Positions 26,045-34,358 of a stretch of 64,000 bases of DNA are shown here, in pieces. Positions within the stretch are counted from its first letter, which is position 1; every line of letters begins with the position of its first letter. Location: positions 62,001 through 126,000 of the forward strand of contig JBGAUT010000009.1 of NCBI GenBank assembly GCA_044228505.1, in the 5' to 3' direction. Below the pieces are notes generated by a model. It ran no database searches. It was not told the DNA's origin and saw only the letters and a list, made by a program, of their open reading frames with translations. The position numbers were made by a program, and so were the translations under genes. Origin of the DNA: JAEUKA01 sp044228505. Its GTDB lineage: Bacteria > Myxococcota_A > Polyangia > Palsa-1104 > JAEUJZ01.

Positions 26045-27210
26045 GGGCGAGCCTCGGTGGTGGATGCGGTCGGGTGAGCGAGCGGCACGGCGATCCCTTG
26101 GGCGGCCAGCACTTCGGCGATGGCGGTGAGCAGCGCGGTGAAGTCCGGGGGGTGGAGGTCGCCGATCGTGCCAATCCGGAAGCAGGCCGCGCTGCTGACC
26201 TTGCCGGGATAGATGCACAGGCCGCGTGCGCTCAGTGCCTGATAGAACGCCGGGAAGTCAAAGCGCGGGTCATCCGGATAATAGAACGCGCTGATGATGG
26301 GGCTCTGCTGGCTAGGCGGTAACAAGGTGCGGAATCCGAGCTTCGCCATGCCCTTGTGCAGAAGGTCGGAGTTGCCTTGATAGCGGGCGCGCCGTCCGGC
26401 GATTCCACCCTCTTCGGAAAGCTCGCGCAGGGCCTGCCGCAGCGCCAGCAGCACATGCGTCGGCGGCGTGAAGCGAAACTGCCCGGTCTTGTCGAGCCCG
26501 GCAAGCTGCGCGGACAGGTCCAGACTCAGGCTGTGGACGCGTCCGCTCGGCAGTGCGGCTCGTCTGGCGATGACCAAGCCGCAGCCCGGCACCCCTTGCA
26601 GACACTTGTTCGGGGACGTCACCAGGAAGTCGATGCCCAGCTCGCCGAGCGGGATCGGGATCGCGCCAAAGCTGCTCATCGCATCGACAATCACCGACAG
26701 TCCGGCCTGCTGGGCAGCGGCACACAGCGCGGGCAGGGGGTTCACCTGGCCGGTCGAGGTCTCGCAGTGGACCAGGGCCACGTGGCTAAGCTGCGGCTCC
26801 TTGTGCTTCACCTCGGCGATGACGGCGGCATCGAGCGGCTGGGTTTCGGGAAAGCGGCGCACGACGTGGCGGATCTGGAGGGTGCGGGCCAGCTCGGCCA
26901 GCCGGTCGCCATAGGCCCCGTTGGACAAAATCAGCAGCGAGCCGACCTGTCCCACGACCGAGCCCAGCGTCGCTTCGACCGCAAACGTCCCGCTCCCTTG
27001 CATTGGGATGGCGGCATACTCGGGCTCGTGCACCTGGGCCAAGGCGAGCAGCTCGCTGCAGATCTCGGCCACCGCAGACAGGAACACTGGATCGCGTGAG
27101 CCCAGGTCGATCTGCATCGCCGCCTTGACCGAAGCCGTCGTCGACAGCGGCCCCGGCGTAAACAACCGAGGACTTCGCCCCAAAGCATCACAATCAGATT
27201 GGAAAGCCAT
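26041..27210 (-). CDS. phnW: 2-aminoethylphosphonate-pyruvate transaminase
   Basis: A 389-residue class V PLP aminotransferase from ATG 27210. LFTPGPLSTT opens the conserved core, MQGSGTFAVEATLGS contacts cofactor phosphate, DAMSSFGAIP holds the PLP-nitrogen Asp, and Lys202 in SPNKCLQGVPG forms the internal aldimine. It converts 2-aminoethylphosphonate and pyruvate to phosphonoacetaldehyde and alanine. A longer frame to 27291 enters the hairpin array region and was rejected. No clear Shine-Dalgarno sequence precedes 27210. No phosphonate transporter is present in the window. Confidence 0.95.
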   Translation of the reverse strand: MAFQSDCDALGRSPRLFTPGPLSTTASVKAAMQIDLGSRDPVFLSAVAEICSELLALAQVHEPEYAAIPMQGSGTFAVEATLGSVVGQVGSLLILSNGAYGDRLAELARTLQIRHVVRRFPETQPLDAAVIAEVKHKEPQLSHVALVHCETSTGQVNPLPALCAAAQQAGLSVIVDAMSSFGAIPIPLGELGIDFLVTSPNKCLQGVPGCGLVIARRAALPSGRVHSLSLDLSAQLAGLDKTGQFRFTPPTHVLLALRQALRELSEEGGIAGRRARYQGNSDLLHKGMAKLGFRTLLPPSQQSPIISAFYYPDDPRFDFPAFYQALSARGLCIYPGKVSSAACFRIGTIGDLHPPDFTALLTAIAEVLAAQGIAVPLAHPTASTTEARP

Positions 27211-27285
27211 GTTGGGAGAGGAGAATAGCCACCCTGATTCCGCCAATCCAGCGGACAAACGGGCTGCGGGAGCGCAAAATCCCGC

Positions 27286-27552
27286 TTCCATCGTGAATGG
27301 ATCGGACGGGCAGGGCGGAAGTTGGGTTCCATTGGGAATGGAGGTGTCTGTCCCGGTCGGAATTCGGGTTCCATTTCAGATGGAAGGCTGAAGCTGGACC
27401 GGAAATCGAGATCCATTGGGAATGGAAGGCTGAAGCTGGACAGGATCTCGGGTTCCATCTGCAATGGATGAAGAGATCTGCTTGGGAATCGGGTTCCATC
27501 GCGGATGGAAGCGGAAAAGCGGACCGGGAACGGGCTTCCATTCCAAATGGAA
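27286..27552. repeat. Seven-copy hairpin array, 41-42 bp period
   Basis: Seven inverted repeats of the form TTCCAT-N5-ATGGAA start at 27286, 27327, 27369, 27411, 27453, 27494 and 27536 (spacings 41, 42, 42, 42, 41, 42). The six-base arms are nearly invariant; the five-base loops differ: CGTGA, TGGGA, TTCAG, TGGGA, CTGCA, CGCGG, TCCAA. Between hairpins there is a semi-conserved purine-rich spacer (GGCTGAAGCTGGAC in two copies). The period is four turns of B-DNA. The array fills most of the 359-bp gap upstream of phnW; the rest (27211-27285, 27553-27569) shows nothing else. Confidence 0.85.
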
Positions 27553-27569
27553 GCCAAAAAGCGGGGAGT

Positions 27570-28274
27570 TTAGGTGTGCGGAGGCGCGGGCGGGGCGGGC
27601 GGCTGCGGGGCGGCTGCGGGTTTGGCCGCCGGGCGGCTGCGGTCGGGAATGATGCTGTGGATCTGGGCATCGCTGATGCCGGTCGCCTTGAGGTGGCGCT
27701 TGAGGTTCACCAGCGAGATTTGCAGGCTGCGGGCAATCGCGGAGCGCGCTCGGCTGAGCATCGCCACCTGCGCACGCGGAGTCTGGGTCTGCTCAACCGC
27801 CGTCCGCAGGGCCTTGGCAGAGTCGCGAATCTGTTTGCCGAGCGCTTTGGCTTTCTTGCCATCGAGCTTGGGGTGCAGGTTGGCTTCGAGCAGCTCGGCG
27901 AGTAGCTCCATCTTGATCGGCTGCTCGTCATCGGGGCCATCGGTATAAAAGCCAATTCCATCGGGAAACAGCAGCGAAAAGGTCGGGTCGGAAGCGGGAC
28001 GACCGATGTCGTTCCAGATGTCATCAGAGACTCGCCCGAGCAGGCCGTCGGACTCCTCGTCTTTGACATCAAGCTGCGCGAGCAGTGGGGTCAGGACAGA
28101 CTGGGCGCTGCGCACGCGCTGCTCGACCAGATCGAACACTCCCAGTGGACCCTTGAGATACTGCTGGGCCAGGGTCGCAATGGTTCCGCCGCGTGCCTCG
28201 GCGGCAGTCAGGGTGCTGCGACAGTCACTGACGATGTCATCAATCGCGGCCTTTTTATTGATGAGAACTCCCAT
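27570..28274 (-). CDS. Hypothetical helical protein
   Basis: A 234-residue protein I do not recognise. It is predominantly helical (residues 1-75 and 120-205), with a loop region (PTFSLLFPDGIGFYTDGPDDEQP) in the middle and a Pro/Ala-rich tail. No signal or TM helix is visible. It is followed by the hairpin array and then phnWX on the same strand, and preceded by the KGG-motif gene 86 bp upstream. The QISLVNLKRHLKATG segment looks like a helical DNA- or protein-binding element but is not diagnostic. Confidence 0.6.
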   Translation of the reverse strand: MGVLINKKAAIDDIVSDCRSTLTAAEARGGTIATLAQQYLKGPLGVFDLVEQRVRSAQSVLTPLLAQLDVKDEESDGLLGRVSDDIWNDIGRPASDPTFSLLFPDGIGFYTDGPDDEQPIKMELLAELLEANLHPKLDGKKAKALGKQIRDSAKALRTAVEQTQTPRAQVAMLSRARSAIARSLQISLVNLKRHLKATGISDAQIHSIIPDRSRPAAKPAAAPQPPAPPAPPHT

Positions 28275-28360
28275 AACAGGTTCCTTTCATTGCCCTTGGG
28301 AAGTGGAAGAAAGAGGGCCCCGAAAACGCTAGCGGAGGCGCTCTGTGCTGCAAGCCAAGC

Positions 28361-28771
28361 CTAGGATTTCTTTGGGGTTTTCCCGACGGTGGAAAATAAA
28401 TAACTTTCTCCTTTGGCGATGCCGCCCTTGCGACCGATTTCGGCCATGTGGGCGCGATCTTCGGCGGTCTTGGCACCGCCTTTTTTGCCAGCCTCGCGGG
28501 CTTGTTCGGGGGTGAAGCGGTGCGCGAGTCCGTAGGCGTGGGCGCTCTTGCCGCCGGCGCTGGCGAGCAGGCGATGGGCTTCACGATTCATGGCGGCAAA
28601 GCCTCGGTGGGCTTTGGGCTTGGGCGGACTGTGCGCGGCGGGCTCGGAGTGAGCGGTGGGTTCGGAGTGCCCGGCGGGTTCGGAGTGCGCGGTGGGTTCG
28701 GACGGGCCGGAGGTGGCGGGCGAGACGGACGAATCAGAGGGGGACAGACACTTTGCTACGGCGGCTTCCAT
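28361..28771 (-). CDS. KGG-motif stress-type small protein
   Basis: A 136-residue protein. The start at ATG 28771 is supported by AAAGGAG ahead of it; ATG 28807 lacks such a site. Residues about 15-50 are repeats of SEPxxHSEP. The second half has HRLLASAGGKSAHAYGLAHR and two GxKGG elements (AGKKGGAKT, IGRKGGIAKG). KGG repeats occur in small, hydrophilic, stress-induced bacterial proteins (e.g. GsiB/YmdF type), though full copies there are longer. Function unknown. Confidence 0.65.
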   Translation of the reverse strand: MEAAVAKCLSPSDSSVSPATSGPSEPTAHSEPAGHSEPTAHSEPAAHSPPKPKAHRGFAAMNREAHRLLASAGGKSAHAYGLAHRFTPEQAREAGKKGGAKTAEDRAHMAEIGRKGGIAKGESYLFSTVGKTPKKS

Positions 28772-28838
28772 GGGTGTGGCTCCTTTGGTGAAAAAGCCAG
28801 GCCACAATCGGATCGGCCGCTGGGTACGGGCAGCACAA

Positions 28839-28872
28839 TGACCGCTACAGCGGCCTCCATTTGACCGCTACG
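28839..28872. promoter_or_regulatory. Paired TGACCGCTAC sites upstream of XRE-methyltransferase gene
   Basis: TGACCGCTAC occurs at 28839-28848 and 28862-28871, 23 bp apart, 90-120 bp before the start of the XRE-methyltransferase gene. The same 9-mer ACCGCTACA appears inverted twice at 30430-30449, just after that gene. These are candidate binding sites for its HTH domain. Confidence 0.45.
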
Positions 28873-28959
28873 ACACGGGAGGGCTCCTTGCGGCGCATCA
28901 AAGGGGCGTGGTAAGTCCAGCCGATGGATGCAAGTTCGGAGAGTGTGACGAGGGTGACG

Positions 28960-30396
28960 ATGGGGGGGACGGAAGCGCAGAGCAGCGAAGTGACGGCGGC
29001 GCTGCGGGAGCTGCGGCGGCAGGTGGCAGAGGACTTGAACCGTGGACAGCGGCTGCTTGCGGAAAATCCCAAGCACTCGGCGCTGCGCGAGAGCGTCATG
29101 TATCTGCAAAAGGCGCTGGTGTGTCTGCGCGGCGGCGATGACGAAGAGGAGCCGTGGGTGGATGGCAGCGTCAAGCTCGACTGGGTGAGGCTGGCCAAGC
29201 AGCTCAAGCGCAAGCGGATGCAAGCGAACCTGGGACAGAAAGAACTCGCAGAGCTCATCGACATCAGCGAGGCGATGATTCGAGCGATCGAAAGCGGTCA
29301 ACGAAAGCCCAGTCGGGAAGTGCTGCTGCGCCTGTTGGCCTCGCCGCCGCTTGGGCTACGGCTGGAAGACATCACCGCCGATCCGACCGGGGACAGCATC
29401 ATTCCGACGTCGTGGCTGGCACCGCACTACGATCCGGCACAGCTCATCACGTCGATGGTGGAGCAGCTCAACAGCTCGGGCGGGTCGCTGGAACAAACGA
29501 CGGCGTACCTGGACTATCAGAGCGCCAAGGACTTTCTCGATATCGCCAGCTCGCAGAGCTACCTCGACTCGTTTAGCAAGCTGGAGATGCTCGATCGGGT
29601 GGCGCAGCGGATTGCGGCAGAGTCAGGAGGCGGCGGTCTGGATGTGATCGCCCTCGGTTGTGGGGATGCCAAGCGAGAGTCGAAGCTGGTGGAATATCTG
29701 GTCAGTCGCTGCAAAGAGCGCGGCGGGGTCGACATTCGGCTGTTCCTGCTCGACATCAGCCATTTGCTGCTGACGGTGGGGCACAACAATGCCCGCGATG
29801 CGCTGGGAAAGTCGGTCAAGAGCATCGTGGCGCTGCACGGCAACTTCCACGACCTGCCGAAGTATCCGCTGTACTCGGAAAAGGATGTCCGGACACGGAC
29901 GCGGGTGTTCACGATGCTCGGCTGTACGCTCGCGAACCTCGACAATGAGGTCCGCTTTTTCCGAGACACGATGAGTTCAGCCGTACAAGGTGACTTTTTC
30001 CTAACGGACTTCACCAACACCTATGCATTGGCAGAGAGCCCCGAACAGATCCGCGCTGCTGATCCACACTATTTGAGCGGGATTCGCGAGGCGACCAAGA
30101 GCTGGTTAGCCGGGCCTTTGTACCGCTATCACAAGGGTATCTCCGAAATAGAGGTATCCATGGACCTCAACACCGACTGCACGGTGCGCGGCAGTTATGA
30201 GCTGACCTACGTGGCGAACGTCACCGTAGCGGGTACGCCCACCAAGCGCCGGTTTGCGATTTTTCGGGTCAAGCGCTACGACGCCGAAAAGCTAGAAGAG
30301 TGCCTGAGTCGCTGCGGCTGGCAGCCGATGGAGCGTCTGCCCTACGGTGCCAGTGATCGTAGCCGCATCACCCTCTCCCTCCTAAAAAAGCGCTAA
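28960..30396 (+). CDS. XRE helix-turn-helix fused to EgtD-like SAM methyltransferase domain
   Basis: A 478-residue fusion protein. ATG 28960 has GAGGG five bases upstream; ATG 28924 adds 12 residues without a clear site. Residues about 1-65 are helical. An XRE HTH lies at about 78-120 (GQKELAELIDISEAMIRAIE). The rest is a Rossmann methyltransferase with the SAM loop ALGCGDAKRES (about 230). Motifs FLLDISHLLLTVG and LGCTLANLDNE resemble the histidine-betaine (EgtD) family, including the late GPLYRYHKGISEIEVSMD segment. A DNA-binding domain joined to an EgtD-like methyltransferase is unusual. Flanking repeats may be its own operators. The substrate is not predictable. Confidence 0.78.
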   Translation: MGGTEAQSSEVTAALRELRRQVAEDLNRGQRLLAENPKHSALRESVMYLQKALVCLRGGDDEEEPWVDGSVKLDWVRLAKQLKRKRMQANLGQKELAELIDISEAMIRAIESGQRKPSREVLLRLLASPPLGLRLEDITADPTGDSIIPTSWLAPHYDPAQLITSMVEQLNSSGGSLEQTTAYLDYQSAKDFLDIASSQSYLDSFSKLEMLDRVAQRIAAESGGGGLDVIALGCGDAKRESKLVEYLVSRCKERGGVDIRLFLLDISHLLLTVGHNNARDALGKSVKSIVALHGNFHDLPKYPLYSEKDVRTRTRVFTMLGCTLANLDNEVRFFRDTMSSAVQGDFFLTDFTNTYALAESPEQIRAADPHYLSGIREATKSWLAGPLYRYHKGISEIEVSMDLNTDCTVRGSYELTYVANVTVAGTPTKRRFAIFRVKRYDAEKLEECLSRCGWQPMERLPYGASDRSRITLSLLKKR

Positions 30397-30429
30397 GCGA
30401 AGCGGGCGTGTGCGGTTGCGGGACGGGCT

Positions 30430-30449
30430 TGTAGCGGTGATGTAGCGGT
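30430..30449. promoter_or_regulatory. Two TGTAGCGGT repeats after XRE-methyltransferase gene
   Basis: TGTAGCGGT at 30430-30438 and 30441-30449, 11 bp apart (one helical turn). It is the inverse complement of the ACCGCTACA motif upstream of the preceding gene. Confidence 0.4.
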
Positions 30450-30490
30450 GCGGTGTGCGGGGACTGCGCTCCCGCAAGTGGCACAGCGGG

Positions 30491-30898
30491 CTAGGGGGAC
30501 TTGGCGCGGGGGCGGCTTAGGAAACGGAGCGCTTCCTCTTCATCGTTGAAGAAACCGGGGGGGAGCTGGGTCTCGGTGCTTAGGCGGCGGGCTTGCAGTC
30601 GACCGGTGGGGGTTCGCAACAGGATGGCGCGGCGGGCAAAGCCTTCCACCATCCGCTCCACAAACGGCATCATCAGCCGCTCCTGTTCCGGGTCACGGAT
30701 CATCGGCGCGTCACGCATGTCGTTGAGGAGCACCAGCTCGGCGCGGTCGTGGATTGGAAACAGGCTGCGCAAGATGCGCTCGGTCTCTTCGATGTGGGCG
30801 GTGCCGCTCGATTCAACGTCGCTGCGCTTGATGCAAACGATGTTCGAGCCAGTGATCCGCGAGATGGTCACATACTGGTTCTTGAACAGAATCGGCAT
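30491..30898 (-). CDS. STAS/SpoIIAA-like small protein
   Basis: A 135-residue protein from ATG 30898. The alternation of strand and helix (YVTISRITGSNIVCIK, AELVLLNDMRDAPM, FARRAILLRTPTGRLQARR) resembles small SpoIIAA/STAS-like proteins common in myxobacteria. No signal or TM. The longer frame to 31186 carries low-complexity sequence overlapping the 37-bp repeat and was rejected. Unknown role, possibly a regulatory scaffold. Confidence 0.6.
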   Translation of the reverse strand: MPILFKNQYVTISRITGSNIVCIKRSDVESSGTAHIEETERILRSLFPIHDRAELVLLNDMRDAPMIRDPEQERLMMPFVERMVEGFARRAILLRTPTGRLQARRLSTETQLPPGFFNDEEEALRFLSRPRAKSP

Positions 30899-31230
30899 GT
30901 CTACATGGTTACACGCCGAGCGGCACACCGAACAGATTCGGTGCGTGCCGTCCCTCATTGGGCCACCGTACAGCGCGGGCGAGGTGGAGCAGGGCCAAAC
31001 TTCCCGTACCTTCTCAGTCCATAGCAGGGAGGTTCTTCGAGGTTTCTCGACGGGAGGAAGAGTCTTGCAGTCTGTCCTCCAGGGCCATCGAGGCGGACAT
31101 CGGCACGCATTCCCCAACTGATCCCGACTGGTAGGGGCAGGGCGCGTATGATCCAGGAAGGATGACGCCCCATGGGCGCTTCCCATACTTGTTTCTGACC
31201 GGGGCGAGAACCCCCGGGAGGAGATAACCT
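30899..31230. other. 332-bp intergenic region with hairpin repeat copy 1
   Basis: The gap holds the 37-bp hairpin repeat at 30919-30955. The rest contains no plausible gene; frames on both strands are short and low-complexity. A strong GGAGGAG ribosome-binding site lies about nine bases upstream of the lipoprotein ATG at 31231. Confidence 0.5.
30919..30955. repeat. 37-bp hairpin repeat, copy 1
   Basis: Identical over 37 bp to 31974-32010, in the same orientation. The core is an inverted repeat: GGCAC-ACCGAA, a four-base loop, then TTCGGT-GC-GTGCC. The stem is 11 bp with a two-base bulge, like REP elements. Confidence 0.85.
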
Positions 31231-31962
31231 ATGCACCTACTTCGCGTTGCGCCGATTGCTCTTCTACTCGCTTGCTCGGGTCCGCCAGATACTTCGACTG
31301 CCGAGGCGGATATGGCCGGCATCACGAGCGATACCGATATGCAGATAGTGAACCCGTGTTCAAAGGGCTTCATCTTCCTTTCAGGTTCCGGACCTGCGGT
31401 GCGCATCGCGGGTCCTGGTGCCGAGCGCATCATTCCGCCCGTAGGTGATCTCTGGTACAGCAACATGGTGGCCCAGACTTTTACGACCACGTACTCGCAG
31501 TCTGGCGTCAACCTCACCGGCTCGCTGACGCTGTCGATCGATCAAGCGGCTCGCAAGTTCGGCGTCTCGGGCGTCGCCAATGCCCAGGCTCCTACGGGGA
31601 TCGCCGTAACATCCCAAGGCCGGCTGAACGCGACGATTGAGCTCTGTGATCCGTTGGCACTTGGCAAGACATACAACCTCACGGTCGACTGTACCGGCAT
31701 GGACACCGGCCGGGGTGGCACCGCCAGCTTTTCGACCGTCAGCGCGGGCCAGACCCGGATCCACTGCGAGTGGGATCGCAACGCCGATACCTGGAAGAGC
31801 CCTGACGGAAAGACCTTTCAGGCTCAGGCCGCGTCAGTGCAACCGCCTATGGTTCCGGGCCCCTCCACGGCGTCGCTGCAGTTCCAGTGGGAAGGCGTAG
31901 CGGGCGGCACTTCCCCCATGCCGGGCGGCATCCTCCCAAACTTCAGCCTCAGCATCCAGTAG
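31231..31962 (+). CDS. Secreted lipoprotein of unknown function
   Basis: A 243-residue lipoprotein; the lipobox LLLAC places Cys15 as lipidated. The mature part is beta-rich with GSGPAVRIAGPG and ELCDPLALGKTYNLTVDC. Two Cys pairs could form disulfides. A GGAGGAG site precedes the start. The 37-bp hairpin repeat begins 11 bp after the stop, and could act as a terminator. Its other copy lies 276 bp upstream of the start, so the gene sits between the two. No recognisable domain. Confidence 0.7.
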   Translation: MHLLRVAPIALLLACSGPPDTSTAEADMAGITSDTDMQIVNPCSKGFIFLSGSGPAVRIAGPGAERIIPPVGDLWYSNMVAQTFTTTYSQSGVNLTGSLTLSIDQAARKFGVSGVANAQAPTGIAVTSQGRLNATIELCDPLALGKTYNLTVDCTGMDTGRGGTASFSTVSAGQTRIHCEWDRNADTWKSPDGKTFQAQAASVQPPMVPGPSTASLQFQWEGVAGGTSPMPGGILPNFSLSIQ

Positions 31963-31973
31963 CGTGTCCCGCT

Positions 31974-32010
31974 AGCGGCACACCGAACAGATTCGGTGCG
32001 TGCCGTCCCT
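31974..32010. repeat. 37-bp hairpin repeat, copy 2
   Basis: Exact second copy of 30919-30955. It sits 11 bp beyond the lipoprotein stop at 31962 and before the convergent FG-GAP gene, a location suited to a bidirectional terminator or mRNA-end stem. Confidence 0.85.
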
Positions 32011-32052
32011 GCGATCGCGAGGCTGGATGGGCGGGGCGGCGTACCAGGGCGC

Positions 32053-34230
32053 TTAGCGGGGTGGCTCTGTGCAGCTTGCCTGATGCCAGATTGCCAGGTC
32101 GTTGCCGGTGCTGCACTGCGCGGTGTCGAGTGTTCCCTTGCCATCGTCACCGACCCGCAGAAACACAGTCCGGGGTCCGGGGCGGGCGCTCGGCCAGTCG
32201 CAGCTTAGCTCGGTACACTCTCCGGAATCGAGCGGGGTGGTGAGCTGGGCGGTGCAGGCCACTTGGGCCCCGCTGCGGGGATCGCCATCGTAGAAGGTGC
32301 CAAACACCGGGACGGGGGTGCGAGCGCCGCCTCGGTTGCACAGCAGCGCGGACAGGTGCCACTCGCTGCGGCAGTCCCGGCTCGGACTGTTGAACTGAAA
32401 GCGGGCGGTCAGATCGTACTGGGCGGGAATCTGTCCGGGCGGTGAGAGCTCGGCGGTGTTTTGGCGAAAGGAGTTGTGGGATAGCCAAGAGTCCGGGGTC
32501 GGAATTGGCACGAGCAGCGCATCGCTGATGTGGCTCTGGTGGTAGGCGTGCTGGTTCCACACCGGGCGGGTCTTGGTCCAGCGGTTTTGGGGATCGCGCA
32601 AGACCAAGATGCCGCCGCCGACTCCTCCCCAGGGCGTGCGGGTGTCGGCTTCGGGCTGTCCAACGCGCATGCAGGCCCCCAGGTTGTCGTTTGGGACATC
32701 GCTTGTGACGACGAGATCGGCGCGGCCATCGCCGTCGGCATCGGCCAGGACGGGCAGCTCGATGCCGGTGCTGCTCATCACCGAGCGAGCGGCCAAGGCG
32801 CGACCATCGAGGCCCGAAAAAATGCGCAGCCAGCACTCATCGCGATGCACCAGCTCGGGCACGCCATCACTGTTCAGATCCAGGGCCGCAATGCCCGCGC
32901 TTCCCGAGGAGTAATCATCGACCGGGCGCGACCACAGGACACCGGGCTTTCCCCCGGAGCAGCCGAGCGGCTTGGGCGTCTTGGCACAGCGCAGGGCATA
33001 GGCGGTCAGGCGCTTGGCCGATGCCACCGCAAAGTCGGGCACGCCATCACGATCGAGGTCAGCAATCACCGCCGGACCGCCCCAGATGCCATCGCTGTCG
33101 ATGACGGTATAGGGACCGAACACGGTGCGTCTCTGCGCGTAGTCATAGATCCGCAGGGTCTGGGCCCCTTGGGTCGATTCCACGAGCAGCAGGTCCGGCT
33201 TTTTGTCGCCGGTGAAGTCGGCCACTTGCGCGTAAAAGGGGTCGTCCGAAAGGGCGCTCGGGGTCTTGTCGGCACCGGTCAGGCCGTCGTAGATGCGGTC
33301 GCTGCTGATGACTTCCGCCACGCCATCGCCATCAAGATCGGCCACCACCGGAACCGATCCCCAGGAAGCCGACAGATTGGGCTGCGTCCACAGCACCTGC
33401 ACCTGCGCTTTCGGTCCACGTAGGAATCGCGCCACTTGGCTTCCGACAATGATCTCTGCGGGTGCCACGCCATCGATGTCGGCAATGGTTGGGGCGCTCC
33501 ACAGATCGGGGCCGGCGGGATTGCGCTCGCGGACCGGGAGATCCGCCCGGGCGAGTAGCTGGCCACGATGATCGAAGACCAGGATGCGGCGCTCGGCATC
33601 GAGGGTGACGATCTCGCCAAAGCCATCGCCATCCAGGTCGGCCGCCGCCACCTGCGCTTGGCCATCGGACAGAAGAGAGAGTCCTTTGCGCTGAAATCGC
33701 ACCGAGCAGTCGCTGGGCCGCAGCGCGACGAGGAGGTCGGGGAAAGCGGTGGCGATGACCTCGGGCTGGCCGTCTTGATCGAGGTCGGCCACGATCGGAG
33801 TCGACATCACTTGCAGGTCGCGCAGGTGACAGGAAACGATCGGGGCGCGGAACTGATCGGGGGAAAAGGAACCCCCTAGGCAGCGGGCATCGATCGGGGC
33901 GATGCGAGAGCAGGAATCAAACGGCACGCAGCCGCCGTCATAGCAGCGCTGATCGTTTGAGCAATCGTCGCCGCTCTGGCACAGGCCGAGGTTTGGCAGG
34001 CAGACTCCATGCAGACACAGCGCATCGCCGGTGCAGCCGACCTCTGGTTTGCATGGAAGACCTCGGCAGCCATCGGCGTTTTCGATCTCGCGCAGCGGCG
34101 GCTTTACGCCGGCATCGCGGGTCGGTTCCTCTGCGTCTTCCTGTGCCCGGTCGGGCCCGCAGCCGGTGCCGATGGCCACAAGAGCCGTCGCGAAAAGGAG
34201 TCCTAACCCAGCCGACGCCCGTCGCACCAT
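32053..34230 (-). CDS. FG-GAP/VCBS-repeat lipoprotein, second in window
   Basis: About 725 residues from ATG 34230 (an ATG at 34257 is also possible); the signal ends VAIGTGC, a lipobox. A Cys-rich linker follows (GCTGDALCLHGVCLPNLGLC, CSNDQRCYDGGC) resembling small disulfide knots. Then several beta-propeller blades with DxDxDGxxE calcium loops (VADLDQDGQPEVIAT, AADLDGDGFGEIVT, VIADLDRDGVPDFAV, LADADGDGRADLVV). The last 170 residues form a separate beta domain with four Cys. Surface display on the outer membrane is expected; ligand unknown. Same family as the gene at 4427. Confidence 0.88.
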   Translation of the reverse strand: MVRRASAGLGLLFATALVAIGTGCGPDRAQEDAEEPTRDAGVKPPLREIENADGCRGLPCKPEVGCTGDALCLHGVCLPNLGLCQSGDDCSNDQRCYDGGCVPFDSCSRIAPIDARCLGGSFSPDQFRAPIVSCHLRDLQVMSTPIVADLDQDGQPEVIATAFPDLLVALRPSDCSVRFQRKGLSLLSDGQAQVAAADLDGDGFGEIVTLDAERRILVFDHRGQLLARADLPVRERNPAGPDLWSAPTIADIDGVAPAEIIVGSQVARFLRGPKAQVQVLWTQPNLSASWGSVPVVADLDGDGVAEVISSDRIYDGLTGADKTPSALSDDPFYAQVADFTGDKKPDLLLVESTQGAQTLRIYDYAQRRTVFGPYTVIDSDGIWGGPAVIADLDRDGVPDFAVASAKRLTAYALRCAKTPKPLGCSGGKPGVLWSRPVDDYSSGSAGIAALDLNSDGVPELVHRDECWLRIFSGLDGRALAARSVMSSTGIELPVLADADGDGRADLVVTSDVPNDNLGACMRVGQPEADTRTPWGGVGGGILVLRDPQNRWTKTRPVWNQHAYHQSHISDALLVPIPTPDSWLSHNSFRQNTAELSPPGQIPAQYDLTARFQFNSPSRDCRSEWHLSALLCNRGGARTPVPVFGTFYDGDPRSGAQVACTAQLTTPLDSGECTELSCDWPSARPGPRTVFLRVGDDGKGTLDTAQCSTGNDLAIWHQASCTEPPR

Positions 34231-34358
34231 CCGAGGTTTGCCCGTGAGCGCCCACATCGCCGCACCGTAGCACAGCGGGGTGGTGAAGGGGCTGGCATCT
34301 GTAGGCCATCTACGGCAGGCTCTAGGTGGCAATTCCTTCCGAACCGCACGAGGACCAC

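Noticed and set aside
27286..27552. CRISPR array
   Set aside because: The 42-bp period is too short, the variable part is a five-base loop in a hairpin, and no cas genes are present.
26931..27557. Minus-strand ORF with 14-residue repeats (PxxMEPxFR)
   Set aside because: It overlaps phnW, and two 41-bp hairpin spacings change the reading frame between units. It is a by-product of the array.
30955..31236. 93-residue minus ORF
   Set aside because: Low complexity, overlaps the lipoprotein start, no ribosome-binding site.
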